From Streptomyces flaveolus (lineage in GTDB: Bacteria; Actinomycetota; Actinomycetes; Streptomycetales; Streptomycetaceae), in the NCBI RefSeq assembly GCF_014648815.1, contig NZ_BMRV01000003.1, positions 496,001-560,000 on the forward strand: a stretch of DNA of 64,000 bases, written 5' to 3'. Below, one piece after another: positions 36,262 to 46,465 of this stretch (the stretch's first letter is position 1; each line of letters starts with the position of its first letter). The notes under the pieces are model-generated. The model saw only the letters and a program-made list of their open reading frames with translations, searched no databases and had not been told where the DNA came from. The translations under genes were made by a program, and so were the position numbers.

Positions 36262-37008
36262 TCAGCCGCCCGCGGGTGGAATCCGGTAGACGGAGACGTG
36301 AGAACGCGCCTCGGCGGTGAATTCGGCACCGGCCCAGTCCGCATGCCTTGTCTCCAGTTCGAATCCGGCGAGCTGGGCCATGAGGTCGAGTTCGGCCGGC
36401 CAGACGTAGCGATGAGGGCTGCGGAACAACCGCGCCTGCTGGGTCTCGTCGAAGCGGAAGTGGTGCGATACGACGTGCTGGTGGAGCACGTCGTAGGTGT
36501 CCAACCCGATATAGCCGGGTTCGGACTGCCATACGGTGGCCGTCTGGCCCGGCGGGAGCTTGCGCAACTCGGGTACCCAGAGCTCGATGACGAACCGGCC
36601 ACCAGGGGTGAGGTGGCGGGCCGCGTTGCGGAAGCACTGCACCTGCTCATCCTGGGTGAGCAGGTTGGAGATCGTGTTGTACACGAGGTAGACGAGGGCG
36701 TACTTCCCGGGAGCGACGGTGGTCGCCATGTCACCAAGGATCACGGGGACCGTTGCTTCATCGGCCTTCGTTCGCAGTTGCTCCACCATCGGGAGCGACA
36801 GCTCGATGCCGGTGACGGAGACTCCTCGCTCCGCGAGCGGGACGGCTACCCGGCCGGTCCCGATGGCGAACTCCAGCGCCCTTCCGCCACCTGAGAGCTG
36901 GGCGAGACGATCCACTGCCGGTTCCAGGACCTCGGGCGCGAACATTCCGGAACCGGGCGTGTCATAGCGCTGGGCGGCATCGGCGTCCCAGATCTTCTCC
37001 TGCTGCAT
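36262..37008 (-). CDS. Class I SAM-dependent methyltransferase
   Basis: 248 residues with a Rossmann-type methyltransferase domain. Motif I is ALEFAIGTGRVAVPLAERG with the acidic end of strand 2 in VTGIELS. ILGDMATT is the adenine-side motif, and LTPGGRFVIELWVPEL fits motifs II-III. The C-terminal half (RFDETQQARLFRSPHRYVW) resembles small-molecule or rRNA-unrelated methyltransferases; the substrate is unknown. ATG at 37008 chosen; a GTG five codons earlier is possible, and neither has a good ribosome-binding site. Confidence 0.87.
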   Translation of the reverse strand: MQQEKIWDADAAQRYDTPGSGMFAPEVLEPAVDRLAQLSGGGRALEFAIGTGRVAVPLAERGVSVTGIELSLPMVEQLRTKADEATVPVILGDMATTVAPGKYALVYLVYNTISNLLTQDEQVQCFRNAARHLTPGGRFVIELWVPELRKLPPGQTATVWQSEPGYIGLDTYDVLHQHVVSHHFRFDETQQARLFRSPHRYVWPAELDLMAQLAGFELETRHADWAGAEFTAEARSHVSVYRIPPAGG

Positions 37009-37446
37009 ACCGGCAACGCTCACCGCTGAGGCCGTGCCATGTCCACCGAGTTTCTCGGAAGTGTCACGGCGGAGGTGATGCCGGCCGTCGCTCGCGTCGC
37101 CGCCGTGCGGGCGAAGCAGCGCACCGTCCCCCGGCCGACGACGAGCCGTACGTCTTGCGGCTCGGGACCAGCGCTGGGGGAGAGGCGCCCCGCCTTCAGG
37201 CAACGAGCTGTGGGGCGTGGCGTTCCACGCACCGGGCGGGCCAGACGAGCGTTCGGGCCCCGAAGCTGTTCGGCGAGGGCCGATGCGGTGGCCCAGCCAG
37301 CTCAGCGGGGGCCCGGGCGGGCCGAAGCCCCCGTACGGCCGCAGCGCCTCGAGTGGGACACCGGTGGATTCGCCGATGGCAGCACGCCACGGTTCGTCGA
37401 GACTGCGGTCCCGACCCATTGGCACACCCATTCACGGAGGCAACCC
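37009..37446. other. Intergenic region, methyltransferase / secreted hydrolase
   Basis: About 440 bases. A minus-strand stretch near 37290-37420 (SLDEPWRAAIGESTGVPLEA) has gene-like codon use but no family I know and no ribosome-binding site. Otherwise only the divergent promoters are expected. GGAGG at 37436-37440 belongs to the next gene. Confidence 0.35.
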
Positions 37447-38979
37447 GTGCGCATGCTCGCTAGGTTGACCCGGCGGTCCGTCACCGCCACCACGCTGGGG
37501 GCGCTGCTCTGCGGCGCCCTTCTCGGCACTCCGCTGGCCGCCCCGGTCGCCGCTTCCCCCGCCACGGCCGCGAGCCCCACGATCACGCTCCCGCCCGCCG
37601 GCAGTCACGGCTTCCCGTTCCTCGCCGCGGCCGAGGACCTCGGCTCGTTCGGCTACACCGAGAGCGAGTACTTCATCTCGGGCACCGCCACGTCGTACGC
37701 CAAGTCCAACCTGTGGACGTCGGACGGCCGGTGGAACGTCCACGCGTCCGGCACCGCCGCATACAAGAGCCGCATGCTGGTGCGCCGCCCCGCCGATCCG
37801 GCGCGGTTCAACGGCACGGTGGTCGTGGAGTGGCTCAACGTCAGCGGCCAGCTCGACCTCTCCCCGGACTACTGGTTCGAGCGGGACGAACTGCTGCGCC
37901 AGGGCTACGCCTGGGTCGGCGTCTCGGCGCAGGCCGTCGGGGTCAACGGTGGGCGGGGCGAGATCAAGGGCCTGAAGGGCTGGGACCCGGCACGGTACGG
38001 CAGCCTGGTCCACCCCGGTGACGCCTTCGCCTACGACATCTTCTCCCAGGCGGGCCAGGCGCTGCGTGCACCGAACGGGCCCGACCCGCTCGACGGGCTC
38101 CCGGTCCGGACACTGCTCGCCGACGGGGAGTCGCAGTCGGCGGGCTTCATGACCACGTACGTCAACGCCGTCCAGCCGGTGTCCAAGGTCTACGACGGGT
38201 TCATGGTGCACAGCAACAGCGCGGTCGCCGCGCCGGTCAGCGGCGTGCTCGCCGACACCCTGCTGATGCCGAACCCGTCCCGGATCAGGACCGACCTGTC
38301 GGTGCCGACGTTCGTCGTGCTCACCGAGACCGACGTGCCGGGCGCCGCGGCCGCACGGCAGCCGGACACCGACAGCGTCGTGCACTGGGAGCTGGCCGGC
38401 ACCGCGCACGGCGACCAGTGGGCCTACGACCTCGGCGAGCCGACTGTGCGGAAGTCGGCGGGCTCGGCCGCGCCGTCGGCCGACTGTGCCGCCGGCTCGG
38501 CCCCCTTCAACGACGGCCCCGGCCACTGGGCGATGAATGCGGCGCTGCGCCATCTGGCCAACTGGGCGCGGGGCGGTGCGCGGCCGCCGAGCGGTCGGCC
38601 CTTGAGCACCGTCCTGCGTGACCCGGTCACCGGCCTGGCCACCGGCGGTGTCCGCCTGCCGGACGTCACGGTGCCCACCCGTACGCTCACCGGTTCGCGC
38701 GACACCACCGGCAGCGGTGTCTTCTGCGGCCTGTACGGCGCCCGTGACCCGTGGAACGGCGATGCCGACGCCTGGGACCGGCACGACGACGGCGACCCGT
38801 CCGACCCGTCCTTCCCGGCCACCGCGGAACCGGTGCTCAGCCTGCTCTACCCGACCCACGCCGACTATGTCGGCAAGGTGCGCACGGCCGCGCAGAGGTC
38901 CGTCGACGCCGGATACCTGCTGCCGGAGGACGCGAAGGCGATCGTCGCCGCCGCGCAGGACTCGGGTATCGGCGGCTGA
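37447..38979 (+). CDS. Secreted alpha/beta-hydrolase domain protein
   Basis: 510 residues with a signal peptide (about 1-42; LTRRSVTATTLGALLCGALL, ending AASPATAA). The body matches the large 'alpha/beta hydrolase domain' family of secreted actinobacterial proteins. Visible marks are NGTVVVEWLNVSGQLDLSPD, the serine-nucleophile motif GESQSAG, and a late HGDQWAY histidine region. The start is GTG at 37447, six bases after GGAGG; the ATG two codons on is too far from it. It may be an esterase. It lies beside the glycoside hydrolase genes, which fits a role in plant-polymer breakdown, but the substrate is not known. Confidence 0.82.
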   Translation: MRMLARLTRRSVTATTLGALLCGALLGTPLAAPVAASPATAASPTITLPPAGSHGFPFLAAAEDLGSFGYTESEYFISGTATSYAKSNLWTSDGRWNVHASGTAAYKSRMLVRRPADPARFNGTVVVEWLNVSGQLDLSPDYWFERDELLRQGYAWVGVSAQAVGVNGGRGEIKGLKGWDPARYGSLVHPGDAFAYDIFSQAGQALRAPNGPDPLDGLPVRTLLADGESQSAGFMTTYVNAVQPVSKVYDGFMVHSNSAVAAPVSGVLADTLLMPNPSRIRTDLSVPTFVVLTETDVPGAAAARQPDTDSVVHWELAGTAHGDQWAYDLGEPTVRKSAGSAAPSADCAAGSAPFNDGPGHWAMNAALRHLANWARGGARPPSGRPLSTVLRDPVTGLATGGVRLPDVTVPTRTLTGSRDTTGSGVFCGLYGARDPWNGDADAWDRHDDGDPSDPSFPATAEPVLSLLYPTHADYVGKVRTAAQRSVDAGYLLPEDAKAIVAAAQDSGIGG

Positions 38980-39065
38980 CTCAACGGCCCCGGCCGTTCT
39001 CTGCCGCAGGGTACGGGTGCGGGCTCCATCGAGCGCGTAGCGGTGGTGGAGTCCTCACCCGTGGG

Positions 39066-39112
39066 AGCGCAGCCGCGCGGGGGAGCGGTCCTCGTCCCCA
39101 TGCGGCTCCGCT
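39066..39112. terminator. Hairpin between convergent hydrolase and GH27 genes
   Basis: Arms at 39066-39082 and 39096-39112 pair over 17 bases with three mismatches around a 13-base loop. Placed between two converging genes, it is a plausible bidirectional terminator. Confidence 0.45.
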
Positions 39113-39129
39113 TCTCACCCCGTGGTCGC

Positions 39130-40776
39130 TCACACGCGGGACCACTTCTGGCCGGCCTGGCCGTTGCAGGTCCACAGGACCAGCGGAGTCCCGTTGGCGG
39201 TCGCCGCGCCGTTGGCGTCGAGGCACAGTCCCGCGTGGACATTACGGATCGATCCGTCGGCGCCGACGGTCCACTGCTGGTTGCTCTGCCCGTTGCAGGG
39301 CCAGGTGATGACTCGTGTGCCGTTCGTGGTGCCTTGGGCGTAGCCGTCCAGGCACATGTCGCCGAAGACGCGGATCTCGCCTCCGGCCCATGTGGTCCAC
39401 AGCTGGTTGGCGGCCGTGTGGCAGTCCCAGATCAGCACGGTGGCGCCTGCGGTGGTGGAGGCGTCGTCCACGTCCGCGCAGCGGCCGGACGCGCTGCCCC
39501 GCAGGCGCGATGTGGTGGCGGTCAGCGGGCTGCCGCCGGTCATCCGGAACACGGCGACACCGTGTGCGGGGACGCTCGCCGAGATCGGGCCGGACGTGCT
39601 CGACGTGCCGCCGGTCCACAGATCGGTGAGGCCGAACTGCCCGCCGGAGAGACCGACCTGCGCCGCCGACGTGGTGACCGTCGCGGTTCCGTCGCCGCGG
39701 TTGAACAGGCCGACCGCGACCGAACCGTCCGACAGCGGCTTGGCGAAAACCTCAGTGGCGCCGTCGTCGCGCACCCGGCGCCCGCCCGCACCCAGCGGAT
39801 CCTGGTTCACCGCCAGCAGACGCGGGTTGCGAAGGATCGCGCTGACGTCGGCGGACATGGTCCGGATGTCGTTGCCGGCCATGAGCGGGGCGCCCAGCAG
39901 GGCCCACAGGGCGAAATGGGAGCGGGACTCGGTCAGCGACAGGCCGGGGCGACCGACGACCAGCATGTCGGGGTCGTTCCAGTGGCCGGGACCGGACTGC
40001 GCCGCCAGCGGCGCGGTGACGTCCAGGACGTTGCCGACGCCCATCGGATAGCTGTTGGTGTTGCCGTTCTGCCAGATGTCGAGCAGGTCCTCGGTCGTCC
40101 GCCACAGATCGGCGACCTCACCCCAGTTGTACGTGGCACCGGTGATGGCGTGCAGGCTGTTGGGGTTGATGCTGTAGACGATCGGCCGCCCGGTGGCGCG
40201 AAGGCCGTCGCGCATGAGCGTGAACCGCCTGACCTGCTCGTCACGGGTGCCGGTCGGGGAGCACCAGTCGTACTTCAGGTAGTCGACGCCCCACGACGCG
40301 AACGCCGCGGCGTCCTGGGTTTCGTGCCCCCTGCTGCCCGTGGACCCCGGGTAGGCGCCCGTGGCCTGCGCGCAGGTGCGCTCGCCGGGCACCTGGTAGA
40401 TGCCGAACTTCAGGCCCTTGCTGTGGATGTAGTCCCCGAGCGCCTTCATCCCGCTGGGGAACTTGGACGGGCTGGCCCGGAGGTTGCCTGCCGCGTCACG
40501 CTGCGGGTCGAACCAGCAGTCGTCGACGACGACGTACCGGTAGCCGGCGTCCCGCATGCCCGAGGACACCATCGCGTCGGCGGCCTGGCGCACCTGGGTC
40601 TCGGTGACCCCGCAGCCGAAGCTGTTCCAACTGTTCCACCCCAGCGGTGGGCTGAGCGCCGGACTGCCCGGTGCGGCCGAGGCGGTTGACTGCGCTGAGG
40701 CCGTCACGGACGCGACTACGGTCAGCGCGGCGGCCGTGAGGAGGCGGAACAGTCGTCCGCCTGATCGTCTGGGCAC
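39130..40776 (-). CDS. Secreted GH27 alpha-galactosidase with CBM13 (ricin-type) domain
   Basis: 548 residues. A signal peptide (about 1-38; LFRLLTAAALTVVASVTASA) precedes a GH27 catalytic barrel starting LGWNSWNSFGCGV. The nucleophile Asp sits in VDYLKYDWC and the acid/base Asp in GHWNDPDML. A C-terminal beta-sandwich and a ricin-type CBM13 follow, with repeated Q-x-W motifs (NQLWTTW, NQQWTV, GQKWSRV). The enzyme would remove alpha-galactose from galactomannan or raffinose-type sugars outside the cell. The start is GTG at 40776 behind GAAGGAG. Divergent from the GH6 cellulase gene across a 665-base regulatory region. Confidence 0.95.
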   Translation of the reverse strand: MPRRSGGRLFRLLTAAALTVVASVTASAQSTASAAPGSPALSPPLGWNSWNSFGCGVTETQVRQAADAMVSSGMRDAGYRYVVVDDCWFDPQRDAAGNLRASPSKFPSGMKALGDYIHSKGLKFGIYQVPGERTCAQATGAYPGSTGSRGHETQDAAAFASWGVDYLKYDWCSPTGTRDEQVRRFTLMRDGLRATGRPIVYSINPNSLHAITGATYNWGEVADLWRTTEDLLDIWQNGNTNSYPMGVGNVLDVTAPLAAQSGPGHWNDPDMLVVGRPGLSLTESRSHFALWALLGAPLMAGNDIRTMSADVSAILRNPRLLAVNQDPLGAGGRRVRDDGATEVFAKPLSDGSVAVGLFNRGDGTATVTTSAAQVGLSGGQFGLTDLWTGGTSSTSGPISASVPAHGVAVFRMTGGSPLTATTSRLRGSASGRCADVDDASTTAGATVLIWDCHTAANQLWTTWAGGEIRVFGDMCLDGYAQGTTNGTRVITWPCNGQSNQQWTVGADGSIRNVHAGLCLDANGAATANGTPLVLWTCNGQAGQKWSRV

Positions 40777-41335
40777 AGAGGCTCCTTCGGCACGCTGATG
40801 AAGAGTGGTTCGAAATTTCGGGCACCATTCGGAAACTTGGCGGCCCAATGGATCCTAGAGATGGGGCTGAACATGTCAACACTGCCCGCAAATGGGAACT
40901 GCTGGGTGATCAGCGATGCCGTGGAGGTGCGCCTGGTCGCCACCTGGGCGCTGAATCGCGCTGAATCGACTCCGGAGTCCTCGAATGTTTCGATAAACGC
41001 GACGAACTTTGCGAGAGGGGTTGACGGTGCGCGTGGGCCTCCTATCATCCAGATTGCTCGACAAGTCGTTGCGTATTCGATATCTCGAACGGTCGGACGC
41101 CGGTCCGTACCGCGCGAAGCCGAGAGGATCTCCACGTGGAATTGTCATGACTTCATCAATCGGTCACTCGTCGCCTGACGCGTGTGGCCGCCGCGGAGTG
41201 CGCGGTCCCGGTGATCAGGCAGGACTTCGCGTCGGTGACATCTGATACGCCTCGGCCGACGACGCACCACTCGCCGGGCGCGCCCCGCGCGGGAGCAAGC
41301 GCGATCCGAACGGCACCCGTGGCCGGCGCTTCTTC
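40777..41335. promoter_or_regulatory. Large divergent regulatory region between GH27 and GH6 genes
   Basis: No gene is seen. The stretch contains palindrome CGAAATTTCG (40811-40820, on the GH27 side), tandem direct repeat CGCTGAATCG (40949-40958 and 40959-40968), TCGAA-TGT-TTCGA (40981-40993), a good sigma70-like promoter pointing right (TTGACG 41021-41026, 16 bases, TATCAT 41043-41048), and TTCGA-TATC-TCGAA (41076-41089). LacI-type regulators of streptomycete carbohydrate genes bind short palindromes of this sort, so several inputs are likely. Confidence 0.5.
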
Positions 41336-41349
41336 TGGGAGCGCTCCCA
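41336..41349. promoter_or_regulatory. CebR operator (perfect 14-bp palindrome)
   Basis: TGGGAGCGCTCCCA is the known binding site of CebR, the cellobiose-responsive LacI-type repressor of streptomycete cellulose genes. It lies 93 bases upstream of the GH6 endoglucanase start. This places the enzyme in the CebR regulon. Confidence 0.9.
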
Positions 41350-41378
41350 GGGGTGGTGGCAGCACCGCATTCCCTCAG

Positions 41379-41413
41379 TGCGTCGCACGCTCGGGACGAG
41401 AGCGTGCGACGCA
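41379..41413 (+). ncRNA. Perfect 14-bp hairpin in the GH6 leader
   Basis: TGCGTCGCACGCTC (41379-41392) and GAGCGTGCGACGCA (41400-41413) form a perfect 14-base stem with a seven-base loop, ending 28 bases before the GH6 start codon. As leader RNA it may stabilise the mRNA or control translation; it could instead be a DNA site. Confidence 0.6.
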
Positions 41414-41441
41414 TCCCCGACCAGGAGAACGAGGTTCAGTC

Positions 41442-42407
41442 ATGCGCCGCAGACTCCACGCCTTAGCCGCAGCGCTCTCCGCTCTGCCGCTGGCGTTCGC
41501 CGCCGCACCGACCGCCCACGCGGCCGACCCGACCACCATGACCAGTGGGTTCTACGTGGACCCCGACTCCAGCGCGAAGAGGTGGGTGGCCGCCAACCCC
41601 GGCGACGGCCGGGCCGCCGGCATCAACGCCTCGATCGCCAACACGCCGATGGCCCGCTGGTTCGGCTCCTGGAGCGGCGCCATCGGCACCGCCACGGGCG
41701 CCTACGTGGGGGCGGCGGACCACCTTGACAAGCTGCCCCTCCTCGTCGCCTACAACATCTACAACCGCGACTACTGTGGCGGCCACTCCGCCGGCGGAGC
41801 CGCTTCGCCGTCCGCCTACGCCAGCTGGATCGCCCAGTTCGCCGGCGGGATCGCAGGCCGCCCCGCCGTCGTCATCCTCGAACCGGACTCCCTCGGGGAC
41901 TACGGCTGCATGACCCAGGCGCAGATCGACGAACGCGAGGCCATGCTCAGCGGCGCCCTCGCCCAGTTCAACCGCCAAGCCCCCAACACCTGGGTCTACA
42001 TGGACGCCGGCAACCCGCGCTGGGCCGACGCGGCGACCATGGCCCGGCGCCTCCACGAAGCCGGCCTCCGTCAGGCCCACGGCTTCTCGCTCAACGTCTC
42101 CAACTACTTCACCACCGCTGAGAACACCGCCTATGGCAACGCCGTCAACAGCGAGCTCAGCGCCCGTTACGGTTACACCAAGCCGTTCGTCGTGGACACC
42201 AGCCGCAACGGCAACGGCTCCGACGGGCAGTGGTGCAACCCCTCGGGCCGCCGCATCGGAACGCCCACCCGGACGGGCGGAGGCGCCGAGATGCTCTTGT
42301 GGATCAAGACCCCGGGTGAGTCGGACGGCAACTGCGGCGTCGGAGCCGGCTCGACGGCCGGACAGTTCCTTCCCGAGGTCGCCTACAAGATGGTCTACGG
42401 CTACTGA
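41442..42407 (+). CDS. Secreted GH6 endoglucanase (cellulase)
   Basis: 321 residues. A signal peptide (about 1-28; LHALAAALSALPLAFAAA, ending AHA-ADP) precedes a single GH6 domain without a cellulose-binding module. The acid Asp149 lies in VVILEPDSLGDYGC; the second catalytic-region Asp is in PFVVDTSRNGNG; EMLLWIKTPGESDG closes the active site. It hydrolyses internal beta-1,4-glucosidic bonds of cellulose by inversion, outside the cell. Expression is probably repressed by CebR through the box at 41336 and influenced by the leader hairpin. A GH10 xylanase gene follows on the same strand. Confidence 0.95.
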   Translation: MRRRLHALAAALSALPLAFAAAPTAHAADPTTMTSGFYVDPDSSAKRWVAANPGDGRAAGINASIANTPMARWFGSWSGAIGTATGAYVGAADHLDKLPLLVAYNIYNRDYCGGHSAGGAASPSAYASWIAQFAGGIAGRPAVVILEPDSLGDYGCMTQAQIDEREAMLSGALAQFNRQAPNTWVYMDAGNPRWADAATMARRLHEAGLRQAHGFSLNVSNYFTTAENTAYGNAVNSELSARYGYTKPFVVDTSRNGNGSDGQWCNPSGRRIGTPTRTGGGAEMLLWIKTPGESDGNCGVGAGSTAGQFLPEVAYKMVYGY

Positions 42408-42666
42408 TCCGGGCCTCCTGCCGCCCGCCGGTCAGCCCGCAGTGCCGCCTCGCCGGTGATCCCGCGCAGGTGAGCTCGGGGCAGAGCGAGGAGCAGGGCA
42501 GGACGTCACCCGCGGCCGAGAGGGTGCCCATCCGTGCCGGTTGAGATCGTCCCGGTCCCATGACCCGCGGTGTCCGGTGATTCCGTGCTGCCCGGGTTCT
42601 GGCCCCCGTCCGTCGGCCACGTGGGAGCGGACGACGCGTTTCCCCGAGTTTCCGTCACTTCCATGA

Positions 42667-44118
<1,452 letters not shown>

Positions 44119-44149
44119 TGGGACCTGCCACGAACGAAAGGGAGAGTCG

Positions 44150-45517
44150 ATGACGGCCTACGGTGCGGCTTCCCCGGCCCCTCCACGAAAACACCGCTGG
44201 TGGTCCCGGGTGGCCGCCGTGGTGGCGGCGACCCTCACGATCGGCATGCTCGCCGCGGTGGATCCGGCGCCCGCCGAGGCGGCGACGGTGGACACCAATG
44301 CCTGGTACGTCCTGGTCAATCGCAACAGCGGCAAGGCTCTGGACGTCTCCGGCTCGTCCACCACCGACGGCGCGCGGGTCAACCAGTGGACGCGCCACGA
44401 CGGAGCCAACCAGCAGTGGCAGTTCGTGGACTCCGGCGGCGGCTTCTATCGCCTCAAGGCACGGCATTCGGACAAGGTTCTCGACGTGGCCGGCGCCTCG
44501 ACCGCAGACGGTGCCGCGATCCAGCAGTGGGCCGACCACAACGGGGCCAACCAGCAGTTCCGCCTGGCCGACTCCGAGGCGGGCCACGTCCGCCTGATTA
44601 GCCGCACCAGCGGAAAGGCGGTGGAGGTGCAGGGCGCCTCCACCGCCGACGGCGGCAACGTCGTCCAGTACGCCGACTGGGGCGGCGCCAACCAGCAATG
44701 GCAGATGATCAAGCTGTCGTCCGGCGGCGGCGGATGCGGCAGCACGCCGACTCTGACGAGTGGTACGTACACGATGCAGAGTGGTGGCAAGAACCGCAGC
44801 TTCATCCTGAGGGTCCCCGCCAACTACGACAACAGCCACCGCTACCGGCTGATCTTTGCGTTCCACTGGCGGGGCGGAACCGCCGGCGACGTCGCCTCGG
44901 GCGGTACGAGCGGGACCGCCTGGTCCTACTACGGTCAACAGGAACAGTCGAACAACAGCGCGATCCTCGTCGCCCCCCAGGGCCTCGGCAACGGCTGGGC
45001 CAATTCCGGCGGTGAGGACGTCACCTTCGTCGACGACATGATCCGGCGCATCGAAGGCGGCCTCTGTGTCAATCCGGCACAGCGTTTCGCCACGGGGTTC
45101 AGCTGGGGCGGCGGCATGAGCTACGCGCTCGCATGCAGCCGGGCGAACGTCTTCAGGGCCGTCGCGGTCATCTCCGGCGCCGAGATCAGCGGGTGCAGCG
45201 GCGGCTCCCAGCCCATCGCCTACTTCGGGATCCACGGCATCAGCGACTCCGTCCTCAACATCGCGCAAGGACGGTCCCTGCGCGACAGATTCGTCAGCAA
45301 CAACGGCTGTACTCCCCAGAGCCCGCGCGAGCCCGCACCGGGTAGCCGAACGCACGTCACCACCGCCTACTCGGGCTGCCGTGCCGGATACCCGGTCCAA
45401 TGGGCCGCGTTCGACGGAGATCACATACCCGGTCCGGTCGACGGCTCCCCCGCCGAGAGCGGCGTCGAGACCTGGACCAAGGCAGAGATCTGGAAGTTCT
45501 TCGCCCAGTTCCAGTGA
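44150..45517 (+). CDS. Secreted CBM13 + CE1-type esterase (feruloyl/acetyl xylan esterase-like)
   Basis: 455 residues. A Tat- or Sec-type signal (RVAAVVAATLTIGMLAAV) is followed by an N-terminal ricin-type lectin module with three NQQW/NQQF repeats (about 47-190), a Ser/Gly linker, and an esterase domain of the PHB-depolymerase/feruloyl esterase (CE1) kind. The nucleophile Ser is in ATGFSWGGGMSYALAC and the His in FDGDHIPG. It would strip ferulate or acetate from xylan, complementing the xylanase encoded 31 bases upstream. AAAGGGAG precedes the ATG. A strong terminator follows. Confidence 0.92.
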   Translation: MTAYGAASPAPPRKHRWWSRVAAVVAATLTIGMLAAVDPAPAEAATVDTNAWYVLVNRNSGKALDVSGSSTTDGARVNQWTRHDGANQQWQFVDSGGGFYRLKARHSDKVLDVAGASTADGAAIQQWADHNGANQQFRLADSEAGHVRLISRTSGKAVEVQGASTADGGNVVQYADWGGANQQWQMIKLSSGGGGCGSTPTLTSGTYTMQSGGKNRSFILRVPANYDNSHRYRLIFAFHWRGGTAGDVASGGTSGTAWSYYGQQEQSNNSAILVAPQGLGNGWANSGGEDVTFVDDMIRRIEGGLCVNPAQRFATGFSWGGGMSYALACSRANVFRAVAVISGAEISGCSGGSQPIAYFGIHGISDSVLNIAQGRSLRDRFVSNNGCTPQSPREPAPGSRTHVTTAYSGCRAGYPVQWAAFDGDHIPGPVDGSPAESGVETWTKAEIWKFFAQFQ

Positions 45518-45532
45518 CACATGCCCGCACCA

Positions 45533-45567
45533 CGGAGTGGAGCCGGGACGACGCCGGCTCCACTCCG
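45533..45567 (+). terminator. Perfect 14-bp terminator hairpin after the xylanase-esterase operon
   Basis: CGGAGTGGAGCCGG (45533-45546) and CCGGCTCCACTCCG (45554-45567) form a perfect stem with a seven-base loop, 16 bases after the esterase stop. There is no T-run, as is usual in streptomycetes. Confidence 0.85.
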
Positions 45568-45780
45568 TCGATGTCAGTCCCAGAACGAAGGACGGAGGTG
45601 CCCTCTCAGAACAAGTCAGTCCAGGACGCCTACGGCTGTCCCCGGCCGCCCGGGCCTCGGTCAGCGCTGCGGGACAATCCGCGGGGCGCGCACTGCCCAC
45701 CCGTCCGGTCAGCCAGCTGTCCAGGAGTACATGTTGGCCGGCAGGCCCGGTGGGCGGCTGCGTCTGAGATTCTTCTCCTC

Positions 45781-45999
45781 ATGAGCACACCACCAGACGG
45801 ATTGCCCGTCTACCGAGTCCTGACAGGACAGGACGATGCCACGTTCTGCCAGCGTGTGAGCGAAATGATTGGTCTTGGCTACGAACTGCATGAAGGCCCG
45901 GCCATCACCTTCAACGGTGAGAGCGTCATCGTCGCCCAGGCGCTGATCTGGCCGACGCGGGCTCAGCCCGTGCTTCGTGAAGAGCTCAGAGAAAGCTGA
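45781..45999 (+). CDS. DUF1737-domain protein (72 aa)
   Basis: 72 residues that match the DUF1737 pattern: YRVLTGQDDATFCQRVSEMI, GLGYELHEGPAITFNGESVI and VAQAL. The ATG at 45781 has no evident ribosome-binding site, so translation may be leaderless or the start may differ. The 3' end overlaps by 14 bases the converging HAD-like pseudogene. Function of the domain is unknown. Confidence 0.75.
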   Translation: MSTPPDGLPVYRVLTGQDDATFCQRVSEMIGLGYELHEGPAITFNGESVIVAQALIWPTRAQPVLREELRES

Positions 46000-46450
46000 A
46001 ATCGGCAAGGACCCGGAAGTCGTGATCGCGCAGGCCTATCCGTGGGTTGACGTGGTGTCCACGTGCGCGGTGGTGGGTGCTCACGTACGCATGGTCCAGG
46101 TCGCTCTGCTCGTCGTCCACCCACGCAAAGGCGCGGCCGTCGGCGTAGTCCACCAAGGGGGCGGTCTTCCAGTGGACGCCGTCAGGGCGGTCCTGGAGCA
46201 AGACGTCGCCGAAGTCGACGAAGGGGAGGTCGGGAAGGCCGAGTACCGGCGCGATCCACCGGTTGGCATCCGCCATCCATGTGGTGGCCCAGCACAGCTC
46301 GTAGTCGAGCTGGAGCAGCGCCTGTCCGTGTGCCGGGTTGAGTCAGAGCCGCAGGGGACGCCGACGCAAGGAGAGGGGCAGGTCTTCCTCCGAAGTCCTT
46401 CTGCCCCTGGGCACTCTGAGGGTGGTGTAGCCGGCGGGGCGCGTCCGGCG
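45986..46450 (-). pseudogene. HAD-like/secreted-type hypothetical gene with nonsense codon and lost 5' end
   Basis: One frame reads through AGYTTLRVPRGRRTSEEDLP, LRRRPLRL, then TGA at 46345-46343, then LNPAHGQALLQLDYELCWAT, TTWMADANRW and WVDDEQSDLDHAYV to a stop at 45986. Homologues I remember have Trp at the TGA position (PLRVWLNPAHG), so a TGG to TGA change is likely. The N-terminal part with the DVDG-type motif is missing; the neighbouring isomerase-like gene begins there. A downstream ATG at 46276 could give a 96-residue fragment. Confidence 0.65.
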
Positions 46451-46465
46451 GTCGTGACGGCCTGG

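Noticed and set aside
41379-41413. Terminator of an upstream gene
   Set aside because: No plus-strand gene lies upstream within 660 bases; the hairpin is in the GH6 leader, so a leader role is preferred.
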